A DNA stretch of 64,000 nt from Streptomyces sp. AC512_CC834 (GTDB lineage Bacteria; Actinomycetota; Actinomycetes; Streptomycetales; Streptomycetaceae). Positions 1 through 8,037 of this stretch are shown here, piece by piece. A program made the translations under genes and the position numbers. The notes below the pieces were generated by a model. It was given only the letters and a program-made list of their open reading frames with translations, made no database searches and was not told the origin of the DNA. Numbering within the stretch: the stretch's first letter is position 1; each line of letters opens with the position of its first letter. The DNA is taken from positions 1-64,000 of the forward strand of contig NZ_JAGMUO010000024.1 of the NCBI RefSeq assembly GCF_019049325.1, written 5' to 3'.

Positions 1-73
1 CCGCCCGCCCGCCCCGACATCCGCCCCGGTCCGGTCCGGTCCGACCGATTCCCCCAATGAGGTTGCACGGCCC

Positions 74-781
74 ATGAACTCCCGTCAGCGCCGCGGCATC
101 ATCCTGCTGATCCTGTCGGTCCTGTGCGCCCTCGGCGCCTTCGCCGGCGTGCTCGCCGTCATCAACGACGTGAAGTCCAAGGTCGGCCCCGAGGTCACCG
201 CGTACCGGGTGAAATCCGACGTGAAGCCGTACACGTCGCTCGGCGCGACGCAGTTCGAGAAGATAGAGATGCCCGAGCGCTGGCTGTCGGAGAACGCGGT
301 CACCGACCTCGACCAGATCCGCGGCAAGATCGCCGTGACGACCCTCGAGGCGGGCTCGCTCCTCCAGACCGACATGATCGTCGACACCCCCGCCCTGCGC
401 CCCGGGCAGCAGGAGGTCGCCATCATGATCGACGCGGCGACCGGCGTCGCCGGCAAGATCACCCCCGGCTCCACCGTCAACGTGTACGCCACCTTCGAGG
501 GACAGCGCGAGGGCGACCCCGACCAGTCCAGGATCATCGTGACCAACGCCGAGGTCATCGACGTAGGCGAACTCACCGCGCTCGAGCCCGACGAGAACAG
601 CCGCGACCGCGAACCCACCGACGCCGTCCCCATCACCTTCGCCTTGTCCACCATCGACGCCCAGCGCATCACCTACGCCGAGTCGTTCGCCCGGCGCGTC
701 CGGCTAGCGCTGGTGGCGCCCGGCGGCGACACCGCGGTCCCGGACAAGGACCGGACGTACGAACTCGCGAAGGACAAGTGA
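74..781 (+). CDS. cpaB: CpaB/RcpC-type Flp pilus assembly protein
   Basis: This 235-residue protein has one N-terminal membrane helix (about residues 7-30). A SAF-like domain follows (about 42-110, beginning VTAYRVKSDVKPYTSLGA), then an RcpC/CpaB region (about 112-235) with the run PGSTVNVYATF. CpaB proteins sit in the envelope part of Tad (type IVc) pilus machines; in Gram-negatives they work with the secretin, and in monoderms their partner is less clear. The ATG at 74 has GAGG about 11 bases upstream. The gene begins an apparent operon, with cpaE starting 8 bases after its stop. The 73 bases before it contain short GGTCC repeats, so genes further upstream may belong to the same locus. Family is confident; its mechanism in a Gram-positive is inferred. 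Confidence 0.88.
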   Translation: MNSRQRRGIILLILSVLCALGAFAGVLAVINDVKSKVGPEVTAYRVKSDVKPYTSLGATQFEKIEMPERWLSENAVTDLDQIRGKIAVTTLEAGSLLQTDMIVDTPALRPGQQEVAIMIDAATGVAGKITPGSTVNVYATFEGQREGDPDQSRIIVTNAEVIDVGELTALEPDENSRDREPTDAVPITFALSTIDAQRITYAESFARRVRLALVAPGGDTAVPDKDRTYELAKDK

Positions 782-788
782 GAACCGT

Positions 789-2045
789 ATGGCCACGAGG
801 ATCCTCCCGGCAGTCGGCGACGCGGACGCCGTACGGTCCCTCACGACGCTGCTCAGCCAGCTCCCGGACGCCGAACCTGTCGCCCCGGTCGTCGACTCCA
901 CCCAGCTCGTCGACACCCTCGCCCGGCTGGCCGCCGAGTCGGTCGACGAACTGCCCGAGGTCGTGATCGTCCACGAGCGCATAGGCCCGGTCCCCGCCCT
1001 GGAACTGATCCGCGATGTCGCCCTCCGCTTCCCGGCCGTCGGCGTCATCCTCGTCACCTCCGACCCCGGGCCCGGCCTCTTCCAGGCCGCCATGGACTAC
1101 GGCGCCCGCGGCCTGGTCGCCCTCCCGCTCGGCTACGAGGAACTCGCCAGCCGTGTCCAGGCGGTGGCCCAGTGGTCGGTGGGCGTCCGCCGGCACCTCG
1201 GCAGCGCCGTCGACGTCTTCACCGGAGCCGGCGGCACCGTCGTCACCGTCAGCGGCGCGAAGGGCGGCGTGGGCGCCACCCTGACCGCCGTCCAACTCGC
1301 CCTGGCGGCCCAGGCGTCCGGCCGGTCCACGGCCCTGCTCGACATGGACCTGCAGACCGGCGACGTCGCCTCCTACCTGGACGTCCAGTTCCGCCGCTCC
1401 GTGGCCGACCTCGCCGCCATCACCGACATCTCCCCGCGCGTCCTGGCCGACGCCGTCTTCCGCCACGACAGCGGTCTTGCCCTGCTGCTCGCCCCCGGCG
1501 AGGGCGAACGCGGCGAGGAGGTCACCGACCGCGCCGCCCGCCAGATCATCGGTGCGCTGCGCACCCGGTACGAGGTCGTCGTCGTCGACTGCGGCGCCCA
1601 GCTCGGCGGGGCCGGCGCGGCCGCAGTGGAGATGGCCGACACCGCGCTCCTGGTCACCACCCCGGACGTGGTCGCCGTACGGGGCGCCAAGCGGGCGGTG
1701 CGGATGTGGGACCGGCTGCAGATCCGCAAGGCGGAGGAGACGACCGTGGTCGTCAACCGGCACACGCGGGGTACGGAGATCCAGCCGCCGCTGATCCAGA
1801 AGATCACCGGCACGGCGATCGCCGCCACCGCCGTCCCCGCCAACTTCAAGGAACTCCAGGGCGCCGTGGACGCCGGCCGCGTCCACGAACTGGACGGCAA
1901 GAGCACGGTGAAGCAGGCCCTTTGGGCCCTCGCGGGCGAACTGGGCCTGGCCGGCGCACCCGACGCCGACCGCAAGGGACACGGCCGCTTCCGCGGGGAC
2001 CGGGGGGCGGGCGCCTTCCGACGCCGGAAGGACGGTGCGGGGTGA
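789..2045 (+). CDS. cpaE: CpaE/TadZ-like ParA-family ATPase of the Tad pilus
   Basis: This 418-residue protein has a receiver-like N-terminal region (about 1-130) followed by a MinD/ParA ATPase domain. The deviant Walker A loop reads SGAKGGVGAT (about 155-164), and a Walker B-like strand reads YEVVVVDCG. CpaE/TadZ proteins place the pilus machine at a cell pole or septum. The related mycobacterial Ssd protein belongs to the same family. The C-terminal tail is rich in Arg and Gly. The stop codon overlaps the GTG start of the next gene (GTGA), which points to translational coupling. Assignment rests on the ATPase motifs and on position directly before TadE, CpaF, TadB and TadC. Confidence 0.9.
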   Translation: MATRILPAVGDADAVRSLTTLLSQLPDAEPVAPVVDSTQLVDTLARLAAESVDELPEVVIVHERIGPVPALELIRDVALRFPAVGVILVTSDPGPGLFQAAMDYGARGLVALPLGYEELASRVQAVAQWSVGVRRHLGSAVDVFTGAGGTVVTVSGAKGGVGATLTAVQLALAAQASGRSTALLDMDLQTGDVASYLDVQFRRSVADLAAITDISPRVLADAVFRHDSGLALLLAPGEGERGEEVTDRAARQIIGALRTRYEVVVVDCGAQLGGAGAAAVEMADTALLVTTPDVVAVRGAKRAVRMWDRLQIRKAEETTVVVNRHTRGTEIQPPLIQKITGTAIAATAVPANFKELQGAVDAGRVHELDGKSTVKQALWALAGELGLAGAPDADRKGHGRFRGDRGAGAFRRRKDGAG

Positions 2046-2467
2046 GCGGGTTACGCCGTCGGGGCCGGGGCCGGGGCCGGGGCCGGGGCCGGGACCAGGG
2101 CCGGGACAGCGGGCAGGTCACCATCGAGTTCCTCGGCATGACGCCGACGATCATCGTGACGCTGGTGGTGCTGTGGCAGCTCGTACTCGTGGGATACACG
2201 TACACGCTCGCGGGGAATGCTGCGGACGAGGCGGTACGGGCGGCGACGGCGGCCGAGCGGGGGGCGCGGCAGGGCGCCTGCCAGGAGGCGGGCCGGGACA
2301 AGCTGCCGGGCGCGTGGGAGGGAGGCGCCGGTGTGGACTGCGGCACCGCGGGCGGCTACGTCACCGCCGACGTGCGCATCGAGGTCCCCATCCTCTTCCC
2401 GGGCACGATCAGCTTCCCCTTCACCGTGCACGGACACGCGGGGGCCGTAGAGGAGGAGGACGACTGA
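2042..2467 (+). CDS. TadE-like minor pseudopilin 1 with Arg-Gly repeat leader
   Basis: This 141-residue protein starts at the GTG at 2042, which overlaps the cpaE stop. The N-terminal leader is an Arg-Gly repeat encoded by five GGGGCC hexamers. It is followed by a prepilin-type site: SGQVTIEFLG places Gly at -1 and Glu at +5, as in TadE/Flp precursors. A hydrophobic helix follows (about residues 30-52). The two Cys residues in the C-terminal half (RQGACQEAG and VDCGTAG) could form a disulfide outside the membrane. TadE-like proteins are minor pilins or pilus primers processed by a prepilin peptidase, which is not encoded in this window. The next gene starts one base after the stop. Confidence 0.85.
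   Translation: MSGLRRRGRGRGRGRGRDQGRDSGQVTIEFLGMTPTIIVTLVVLWQLVLVGYTYTLAGNAADEAVRAATAAERGARQGACQEAGRDKLPGAWEGGAGVDCGTAGGYVTADVRIEVPILFPGTISFPFTVHGHAGAVEEEDD
2061..2090 (+). repeat. Five perfect GGGGCC hexamers inside tadE-like gene 1
   Basis: Five uninterrupted 6-bp units encode Arg-Gly repeats in the leader just upstream of the prepilin cleavage site. The unit length is a multiple of three, so loss or gain of units would keep the frame. Confidence 0.9.
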
Positions 2468-2468
2468 G

Positions 2469-3011
2469 ATGCCGTACTCCGCGAACGACCGCCGGGCCTA
2501 CCGCCGGAGCGGCCACCGGGCCTACCGCTGGAGCGGCCGCCGGACGGACCGTTGGACGGACCGCCTGAGCGGCCACCGGACGGACCACAGGACGGACCAC
2601 AGGACGGACCACAGGACGGACCACAGGACGGACCACAGGACGGACCGCCGGACGGACCGCCTGAGCGGCCGCCGGACAGACCGCGGCCAGGCGGCCATCG
2701 AGTACCTCGGCTTCCTCCCGATCCTGATCGTCGTCGGCATGGCCGTCGTACAGCTCGGCCTGATCGCGTACACCGCCCAGCAGGCCGGCACGGCGGCCAG
2801 GGCCGGGGCCCGCAGCGCCTCGCTGCGGGAGAGCGCCGGGGACGCGTGCGCGGCCGCCGTCAGCAGTTGGCTGGCGGACGGCACGAACTGCCCCCCGTCG
2901 TACTCCGGCGACGACGTGACGGTCACCGCCACCGTCGACATCCCCTCGATAGTCCCCGGTTGGGACTTCGGGGACGCCACCAGGACCGCCACCATGCCGC
3001 TGGACCACTGA
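2469..3011 (+). CDS. TadE-like minor pseudopilin 2 with long Asp-Arg-Thr-His repeat leader
   Basis: This 180-residue protein is a second TadE-like pseudopilin. Its leader is unusually long, about 70 residues, and is built from repeats such as HRTDHRTD plus degenerate DRLSGRRT units. After it comes the prepilin-type motif RGQAAIEYLG (Gly -1, Glu +5, Tyr +6) and a hydrophobic helix (about residues 76-100). The C-terminal ectodomain has two Cys (DACAAAV and TNCPPS). Typical TadE leaders are much shorter, so the first 70 residues are the odd part. A later in-frame start could shorten it, but I see no better ribosome site before the motif. The gene sits between tadE 1 and cpaF in the operon. Confidence 0.82.
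   Translation: MPYSANDRRAYRRSGHRAYRWSGRRTDRWTDRLSGHRTDHRTDHRTDHRTDHRTDHRTDRRTDRLSGRRTDRGQAAIEYLGFLPILIVVGMAVVQLGLIAYTAQQAGTAARAGARSASLRESAGDACAAAVSSWLADGTNCPPSYSGDDVTVTATVDIPSIVPGWDFGDATRTATMPLDH
2578..2637 (+). repeat. Five perfect 12-bp repeats (GGACGGACCACA) inside tadE-like gene 2
   Basis: Five identical 12-bp units run head to tail, followed by two copies changed to GGACGGACCGCC. They encode four-residue units (Arg-Thr-Asp-His) in the leader of the pseudopilin. Each unit is four codons, so copy-number change would not shift the frame. Confidence 0.92.
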
Positions 3012-3035
3012 CCCCGACGGAGGAGCCGAGGACGC

Positions 3036-4373
3036 ATGAGCCTGCGCGCACGCATCCACTCGCCCGAGGAGAACGGCGGCCGGGGCGAGGACGGACACCT
3101 GGTCGCCTCCTACCGGGCCAAACTCCTGGAGGAGATCGACCTCGCGGAGATGAGTTCGCTCGCGATGGCCGAACGCCGCGCCCGCCTGGAACGGGTCCTC
3201 GGCCACATCATCAGCCGCGAGGGCCCGGTCCTGTCGACCGTCGAACGCTCCCAGTTGATCCGCCGGGTCGTGGACGAGGCCCTCGGCCTAGGCATCCTGG
3301 AGCCGCTCCTCGAGGACGCCTCGATCACGGAGATCATGGTCAACGGTCCCGACGCGATCTTCGTCGAGCGCGGCGGCCGGGTCGAGCAGCTCCCGCTCCG
3401 CTTCGCCTCCCACGACCAACTGATGCAGACCATCGAGCGGATCGTCTCGACGGTCAACCGCCGCGTGGACGAGTCGAACCCGATGGTCGACGCCCGCCTT
3501 CCCTCCGGCGAGCGCGTCAACGTCATCATCCCGCCGCTCGCACTCACGGGCCCCACCCTCACCATCCGCCGCTTCCCGCGCTCCTTCACCCTCCAGGAGC
3601 TGATCGGCCTCGGCTCGCTCGACGAGAACATGCTCTACCTGCTCGCCGGCCTGGTGCAGGCCCGCTTCAACATCATCGTCTCGGGGGCGACGGGCACCGG
3701 CAAGACGACCCTCCTCAACGCCCTGTCCGGCCTGATCCCCGAATCCGACCGCATCATCACCATCGAGGACTCGGCGGAACTCCAGCTCCAGCAGGCGCAC
3801 GTCATCCGCCTGGAGTCCCGCCCACCGAACGTCGAGGGCCAGGGCCGGGTGACGATCCGCGACCTGGTCCGCAACTCGCTGCGCATGCGTCCCGACCGCA
3901 TCGTCGTCGGCGAGGTGCGAGGCGGAGAGTCCCTGGACATGCTCCAGGCCATGTCGACGGGCCACGACGGCTCGCTGGCCACCGTCCACGCCAACAGCGC
4001 GGAGGACGCCCTGATGCGTTTGCAGACCCTGGCCTCGATGTCGGACGTGGAGATCCCCTTCGTGGCCCTGCACGACCAGATCAACAGCTCCGTCGACGTC
4101 CTCGTCCAGCTCACGCGCTTCGCCGACGGCGCCCGCCGCATCACCGAGATCGCCCTGCTGGCCAGCCACGGGGGCGAGCCGTACCGCCTGGCCACCGTCG
4201 CCCGCTTCAACGCCCACCCGATGACCCCCGACGGCCGTATCCACGGCTCGTACGAGTACCACCCCCTCCCGCACCGCACCGCCGAACGCCTCTACATGGC
4301 GGGCCAGCCGATCCCGCAGGCCTTCCGAGTCGCCCACTCCCCGGACCAGCTCACGACCCGAGAGGCCAGGTAG
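3036..4373 (+). CDS. cpaF: CpaF/TadA pilus assembly ATPase
   Basis: This 445-residue protein is a type II/IV secretion ATPase of the CpaF family, which powers extension (and probably retraction) of Tad pili from the cytoplasmic face of the membrane. The Walker A loop is SGATGTGKTT, the Asp box region reads TIEDSAELQL, the Walker B region is GEVRGGESLDMLQAM, and the His box region is HDGSLATVHANS. The N-terminal domain includes the family run EIMVNGPDAIFVE. The ATG at 3036 lies just after a GGAGGAGCCGAGGA ribosome site. TadB follows 10 bases after the stop. The full set of motifs makes this the anchor of the operon assignment. Confidence 0.96.
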   Translation: MSLRARIHSPEENGGRGEDGHLVASYRAKLLEEIDLAEMSSLAMAERRARLERVLGHIISREGPVLSTVERSQLIRRVVDEALGLGILEPLLEDASITEIMVNGPDAIFVERGGRVEQLPLRFASHDQLMQTIERIVSTVNRRVDESNPMVDARLPSGERVNVIIPPLALTGPTLTIRRFPRSFTLQELIGLGSLDENMLYLLAGLVQARFNIIVSGATGTGKTTLLNALSGLIPESDRIITIEDSAELQLQQAHVIRLESRPPNVEGQGRVTIRDLVRNSLRMRPDRIVVGEVRGGESLDMLQAMSTGHDGSLATVHANSAEDALMRLQTLASMSDVEIPFVALHDQINSSVDVLVQLTRFADGARRITEIALLASHGGEPYRLATVARFNAHPMTPDGRIHGSYEYHPLPHRTAERLYMAGQPIPQAFRVAHSPDQLTTREAR

Positions 4374-4383
4374 GAACCGCCCG

Positions 4384-5328
4384 ATGGAACTGGAATCGCT
4401 AGTCACGCTCACCACCGGCGTCACACTGCTGACCTGCGTCCTGGCGGTCATGGGCCTGCACTCCTACACCGCAGGAAAGGCCCAGCGCGCGGCCCTGGTC
4501 GAACGCCTCGCCGCGACGGGGCAGGCACCGATGCCCGGACGCCGACGCCGCTTCCCGGGGCTGGACCGCCGCCTGCGCCGCACCAAGCTCGGCAGGAAAC
4601 TGGAACTGCGCCTGGCGGCGACCGGCCTGGACGTCACACCCGGCGAGTTCTTCGCCTACATGCTCGCCGTGGTGGCCGGCCTGTGGCTGATCGGCCAGGC
4701 AGCCCTGGCCCCCTTCTTCGGCCCCCTGGCCGGCCTGCTGGGCGTGGGCGTGGCCGTCCAGTTCCTCAACTGGCAACGCCAGAAACGCATCGAGAAGTTC
4801 ATCAACCAACTCCCCGAACTCGCCCGCATCCTCGCCAACGCCACCCAGGCCGGTCTCGCCCTGCGCACCGCCATCGGCATGGCGGCGGAGGAACTGGAGG
4901 CCCCGGCCGGCGAGGAACTCGGCAAGGTGGCCGACCAACTGGCCATCGGCTCCTCGATGGACGACGCCCTCGGCGAACTCGCTGGCCGCCTCCCCTCCCG
5001 CGAACTGGTCGTCCTCGTCACCACCCTCGTCCTGTCCAGCCGCGCGGGCGGCCAGGTGGTCAGCGCGCTGCGCAACCTGACGGAGACCCTGGAGGAGCGC
5101 AAGGAGACCCGACGCGAGGTCCGCACCCAGCTCTCCCAGGTCAGCATGACGTCGTACGCCGTGCCCGTGCTCGGCGTCGGCTCGTTGTTCCTGATGAACG
5201 GGGTGAAGGACGGCGCCCTGGAACGCATGACGGGCTCCCCGGTCGGCCAGGCGGCGGTGATCACCGCCTTCGCGCTGTACGCCGTCGGCTTCGTCCTCAT
5301 CCGCCGCCTGTCCCGCATCGACGTCTGA
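4384..5328 (+). CDS. tadB: TadB inner-membrane pilus platform protein
   Basis: This 314-residue membrane protein has an N-terminal helix (about 9-28), a central hydrophobic pair (about 85-120), a T2SSF/GspF-type cytoplasmic domain with the run FINQLPELARILANATQAG, and two C-terminal helices. TadB and TadC together form the membrane platform on which the CpaF ATPase acts. The gene follows cpaF closely and precedes tadC, the canonical Tad order. The domain layout and length match TadB. Confidence 0.92.
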   Translation: MELESLVTLTTGVTLLTCVLAVMGLHSYTAGKAQRAALVERLAATGQAPMPGRRRRFPGLDRRLRRTKLGRKLELRLAATGLDVTPGEFFAYMLAVVAGLWLIGQAALAPFFGPLAGLLGVGVAVQFLNWQRQKRIEKFINQLPELARILANATQAGLALRTAIGMAAEELEAPAGEELGKVADQLAIGSSMDDALGELAGRLPSRELVVLVTTLVLSSRAGGQVVSALRNLTETLEERKETRREVRTQLSQVSMTSYAVPVLGVGSLFLMNGVKDGALERMTGSPVGQAAVITAFALYAVGFVLIRRLSRIDV

Positions 5329-5342
5329 GGAGGGGGAAGAGC

Positions 5343-6278
5343 ATGCCACTGGGACTGGAACTGGAACTGGGCCCGGAACTGGGCCCGGAACTGGGCCTGC
5401 CTCTCGCACTGCTCATGGGCCTGAGCGTCTGGGGGATCTTCGCCGGCGTCCGCATGTACCGGGCCGACGCCAAACTCCCCGACGACCTCGCCCTCGCCCT
5501 GGAGGTCGGGTCCACCCGCACCGGCGCGGTCGACTCCCTCATCGACCGCATGGGCATGCGCTACGCCCCCGCCGTACTGCGCCTGATGGGCCCGGCCCTG
5601 GTCGCCAGATACCGGCGCCGGATCGACCTGGCCGGCAACCCCGGCGGCCTGACCATCGACCGCTACGCCGCCCGCCGCGCGGTCTACGGCTTCCTGGGCG
5701 CCGTCGGCTTCCTGGTCTTCGCCCTGCGCGGCCAGTACCTGATGGCGCTCCTCCTGCTGTCCTTCGGCGCGTTCTGGACGGAGGTGGGCATCTGGTCGGC
5801 GATCCGCATCCGCAAGGACGTCATCGAGCGCACGCTCCCCGACTTCCTGGACGTCCTGGCGGTCGTGGTCAGCGCGGGCCTGGGCTTCCGCCAGGCACTG
5901 GACCGGGTGGCGACGCGCTACGAGGGCCCCTGGGCCGACGAACTCCGCATCACGCTCCGCCAGATGGACCTCGGCATGAGCCGCCGCGAGGCGTTCACGG
6001 AGCTGCGCCGGCGCAACGACTCCGAACAGGTGGCGATGTTCGTGACGGCCCTCCAACAGGGCGAGGAACTGGGCGCCCCCATCGTCGACACCCTCGTCTC
6101 CCTCGCCAAGGACATGCGCCGCACCGACGCCCAGAACGCCCGCCGCAAGGCCGCCCGCGCGGTCCCCAAGGCCACGATGATGATCACGACCTTCATGGTC
6201 CCGGCCACGATGATCCTCCTCGGCGCCGGCCTGATCCTGGGCTCCGGGACGGACTTCGGAACGATCACGGGCGAGTAG
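5343..6278 (+). CDS. tadC: TadC inner-membrane pilus platform protein
   Basis: This 311-residue protein starts at the ATG at 5343, behind a GGAGGGGGAAGAGC ribosome site. The cytoplasmic T2SSF domain shows ERTLPDFLDVLAVVVSAGLG, and there are hydrophobic stretches near residues 20-37, 115-145 and 280-305. It is the partner of TadB in the pilus platform. The N-terminus is odd: Leu-Glu-Leu-Gly-Pro-Glu units are encoded by 12-bp DNA repeats directly before the first helix. The next gene, the pilin, is about 330 bases away, so the first part of the operon may end here. Confidence 0.92.
   Translation: MPLGLELELGPELGPELGLPLALLMGLSVWGIFAGVRMYRADAKLPDDLALALEVGSTRTGAVDSLIDRMGMRYAPAVLRLMGPALVARYRRRIDLAGNPGGLTIDRYAARRAVYGFLGAVGFLVFALRGQYLMALLLLSFGAFWTEVGIWSAIRIRKDVIERTLPDFLDVLAVVVSAGLGFRQALDRVATRYEGPWADELRITLRQMDLGMSRREAFTELRRRNDSEQVAMFVTALQQGEELGAPIVDTLVSLAKDMRRTDAQNARRKAARAVPKATMMITTFMVPATMILLGAGLILGSGTDFGTITGE
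5357..5398 (+). repeat. 12-bp tandem repeats (GGAACTGGGCCC) at the start of tadC
   Basis: Two perfect units and a third that differs in its last base are preceded by a half unit GGAACT. They encode a Glu-Leu-Gly-Pro repeat before the first membrane helix. This is the third Tad gene here with in-frame tandem repeats near its N-terminus. Confidence 0.85.
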
Positions 6279-6608
6279 GGGAGGAGAACGGCATGTCGCT
6301 CACACAGTCGGGGAAAGGGGAGGACGTACATCACAAAGGTGCGACTGCACACGTATCAAGAACGTCAACAACCGCCAATCTACAGCTCAGTCGAGCTACT
6401 TTCACGCAATACCTTTCGCACTTGCAATCCGCTGTGGGACAGTCGTTGTCTGGTACTCCCGCCAGGTCGAGGTCCCAACCGAGCGCAAGGGAGGTGGAGA
6501 TCGTGAACGACGCAATCCCGTCCGGCCTGACCATCCGGCAGATCCCCGCCGCCCACCCGTACGTCCCGCGCGAGGAACGCGGCTTCGACCACTCTGGAGG
6601 GGAACACC
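6279..6608 (+). promoter_or_regulatory. AT-richer leader region upstream of the Flp pilin gene
   Basis: About 330 bases without a convincing gene separate tadC from the pilin. Bases 6310-6480 are clearly less GC-rich than their surroundings, and reading frames through them lack Streptomyces third-position bias. This suggests a promoter and leader that let the pilin be transcribed separately and more strongly than the machine genes. The exact promoter boxes cannot be assigned by eye. A strong GGAGGGG ribosome site lies 7-8 bases before the pilin ATG. Confidence 0.5.
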
Positions 6609-6809
6609 ATGACCAACTGGCTGCACACCACCGCCGCATACCTGCACTCCCGCGCCGCCGCCCGCAACGACAAGGGCCAGACGGCCGTGGAGTACCTGGG
6701 GATCATCGCGGTGGTGGTGGCGATCGTGCTGGCGATCACGGGGACGGACATCGGGCAGACGATCTACAACGCGATCAAGGACAAGATCACCGAGGTCACC
6801 GGCGGTTGA
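6609..6809 (+). CDS. flp: Flp-type major pilin
   Basis: This 66-residue protein has a short charged leader ending in KGQTAVEYLG, which fits the Flp prepilin motif: cleavage after Gly, Glu at +5, Tyr at +6. A hydrophobic helix of about 20 residues (IIAVVVAIVLAITGTD) follows, then a short amphipathic tail. Flp pilins are small and polymerise into the Tad pilus fibre after processing by a TadV-type peptidase. The excellent ribosome site GGAGGGG and the separate leader region suggest high expression. The stop overlaps the TTG start of the next gene. Confidence 0.92.
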   Translation: MTNWLHTTAAYLHSRAAARNDKGQTAVEYLGIIAVVVAIVLAITGTDIGQTIYNAIKDKITEVTGG

Positions 6810-7405
6810 CGCCTGCACGCGGACGCAGCGACGCAGGGCAGGCATTCCCCATCTACATCACGGTGGTGGCCGGCCTGCTCTTTCTCGCGCTCGCGTACTT
6901 CGCGGTCGGCCAGGCCGCAGCGACTCGTAGCGATGCGCAGACGGCAGCCGATGCCGCCGCACTCGCAGCCGCTCTGGAAACCCGGGACCGCCTCGCGGAC
7001 CAGTGGATCGAAAACGTCCTGGAACCGGATGCGTGGCAGGACATCTTCGACGGGAAAGCGCCGGTCCCCAGCGCGTGCTGGCGCGCTCAGCAGATGGCGG
7101 CACGCAACGACGCGAGCGCGGATTGCGCACCGGACGGGCTCCTGGGCTACACCGTCGTCGCCGAGACCAACGACACCGTCGGAGACAGCATCGTGCCCGG
7201 CACGGAGGAGCAGAAGGCGACGGAGACCGCGACCGCCGTCATCGAAGCCCGCTGCTCCCCCGAGCCGCCCGCCGACAATGCGGACGACGAAGCGCTGCCC
7301 AGCCTTTCCTGCGACGGTGACGAGGACTGGGACCTGAATCCGGACGACCTCTCGGACCTACCGAAACCCGAGGATCTCTTCGATGTCCATCTGGCCGATA
7401 GCTGA
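6806..7405 (+). CDS. TadG-like pilus-associated membrane protein
   Basis: This 199-residue protein appears to start at the TTG at 6806, which overlaps the pilin stop (TTGA), with GAGG about 10 bases upstream. Near the N-terminus AGQAFPIYITVVAGLLFLAL resembles the membrane segment of actinobacterial TadG/TadE-like proteins. The run RSDAQTAADAAALAAALETR is typical of TadG-like proteins, where the helix continues outside the membrane. The motif lacks the Glu at +5 seen in the two TadE proteins, so processing by the prepilin peptidase is uncertain. The acidic C-terminal half (about 150-199) has no recognised fold and holds several Cys. Confidence 0.75.
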   Translation: MTPARGRSDAGQAFPIYITVVAGLLFLALAYFAVGQAAATRSDAQTAADAAALAAALETRDRLADQWIENVLEPDAWQDIFDGKAPVPSACWRAQQMAARNDASADCAPDGLLGYTVVAETNDTVGDSIVPGTEEQKATETATAVIEARCSPEPPADNADDEALPSLSCDGDEDWDLNPDDLSDLPKPEDLFDVHLADS

Positions 7406-7438
7406 CAAGCGAACGACGAGGACGAAGGAAGCGGAGTC

Positions 7439-8029
7439 ATGAGCATTCGGTTCACAACAAGGGCCCGCGGGGGACTGGCCGCGTGGCCCGTTGCGATCGT
7501 GCTGGCCTTCGGCCTGGTGGGTTGTGGCGGCGGCGGAGGAGGTGGAGACGGCGACGACAAGCCGGAGGCGTCGGCGTCGGCTTCCAGGAGCAGCGAGGCC
7601 AAGCCGGACACCCAGGAGGGGGACACGACGGAGACACTGGCCGAGCTGAAGGGACCCAGCGGCCTGTTCCTCAAGGTCACCTCCGCAGAACGTGATGCCG
7701 GTGGCTTCATCACGGTCAGCGGCGAGCTGAAGAACGACGGCGGCGAGACCGTCAACGTTCCCGCCCAACTGAGCGGCAACGAGACCGAGATCATCCGGAA
7801 CGGCAGCTCGCTCGGCGGTGCCACTCTGGTGGACTCCAAAGGCAAGAAGCGCTACTACGTACTGCGCGACACAGACGGTCGGCCACTCACGACCACCAAT
7901 TTCCCAGCCCTGAAGGCAGGCGAGTCCCTCCCGGTCTTCATGCAATTCCCCGCGCCCCCCGCCGACGCGACCGAGGTGACGCTCCAACTGCCCATGTTCA
8001 CCACCGGCACCATCAAGATCTCCGGGTGA
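7439..8029 (+). CDS. Putative lipoprotein downstream of the Tad genes
   Basis: This 196-residue protein has a signal peptide ending in a lipobox-like FGLVGC, followed by a Gly run and an acidic, Ser-rich linker. This predicts a lipid-anchored extracytoplasmic protein. The remaining 130 residues look like a beta-rich domain (for example FITVSGELKNDGGETVNVPA) and I cannot place them in a named family. It is 33 bases after the TadG-like gene, and its stop lies inside the ribosome site region of the OmpA-family gene, so it probably belongs to the same transcript. A role at the cell surface connected with the pilus is inferred from position only. Confidence 0.72.
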   Translation: MSIRFTTRARGGLAAWPVAIVLAFGLVGCGGGGGGGDGDDKPEASASASRSSEAKPDTQEGDTTETLAELKGPSGLFLKVTSAERDAGGFITVSGELKNDGGETVNVPAQLSGNETEIIRNGSSLGGATLVDSKGKKRYYVLRDTDGRPLTTTNFPALKAGESLPVFMQFPAPPADATEVTLQLPMFTTGTIKISG

Positions 8030-8037
8030 GGCACGCC

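Noticed and set aside
2578..2661. CRISPR-like repeat array
   Set aside because: The units are 12 bp with no spacers, are in frame inside a pseudopilin gene, and there are no cas genes.
6293..6800. Long reading frame starting at 6293 that runs through the pilin gene into the TadG-like gene
   Set aside because: Its first 170 codons lack third-position GC bias and overlap the clear Flp pilin in another frame; only the part from the TTG at 6806 is coding.
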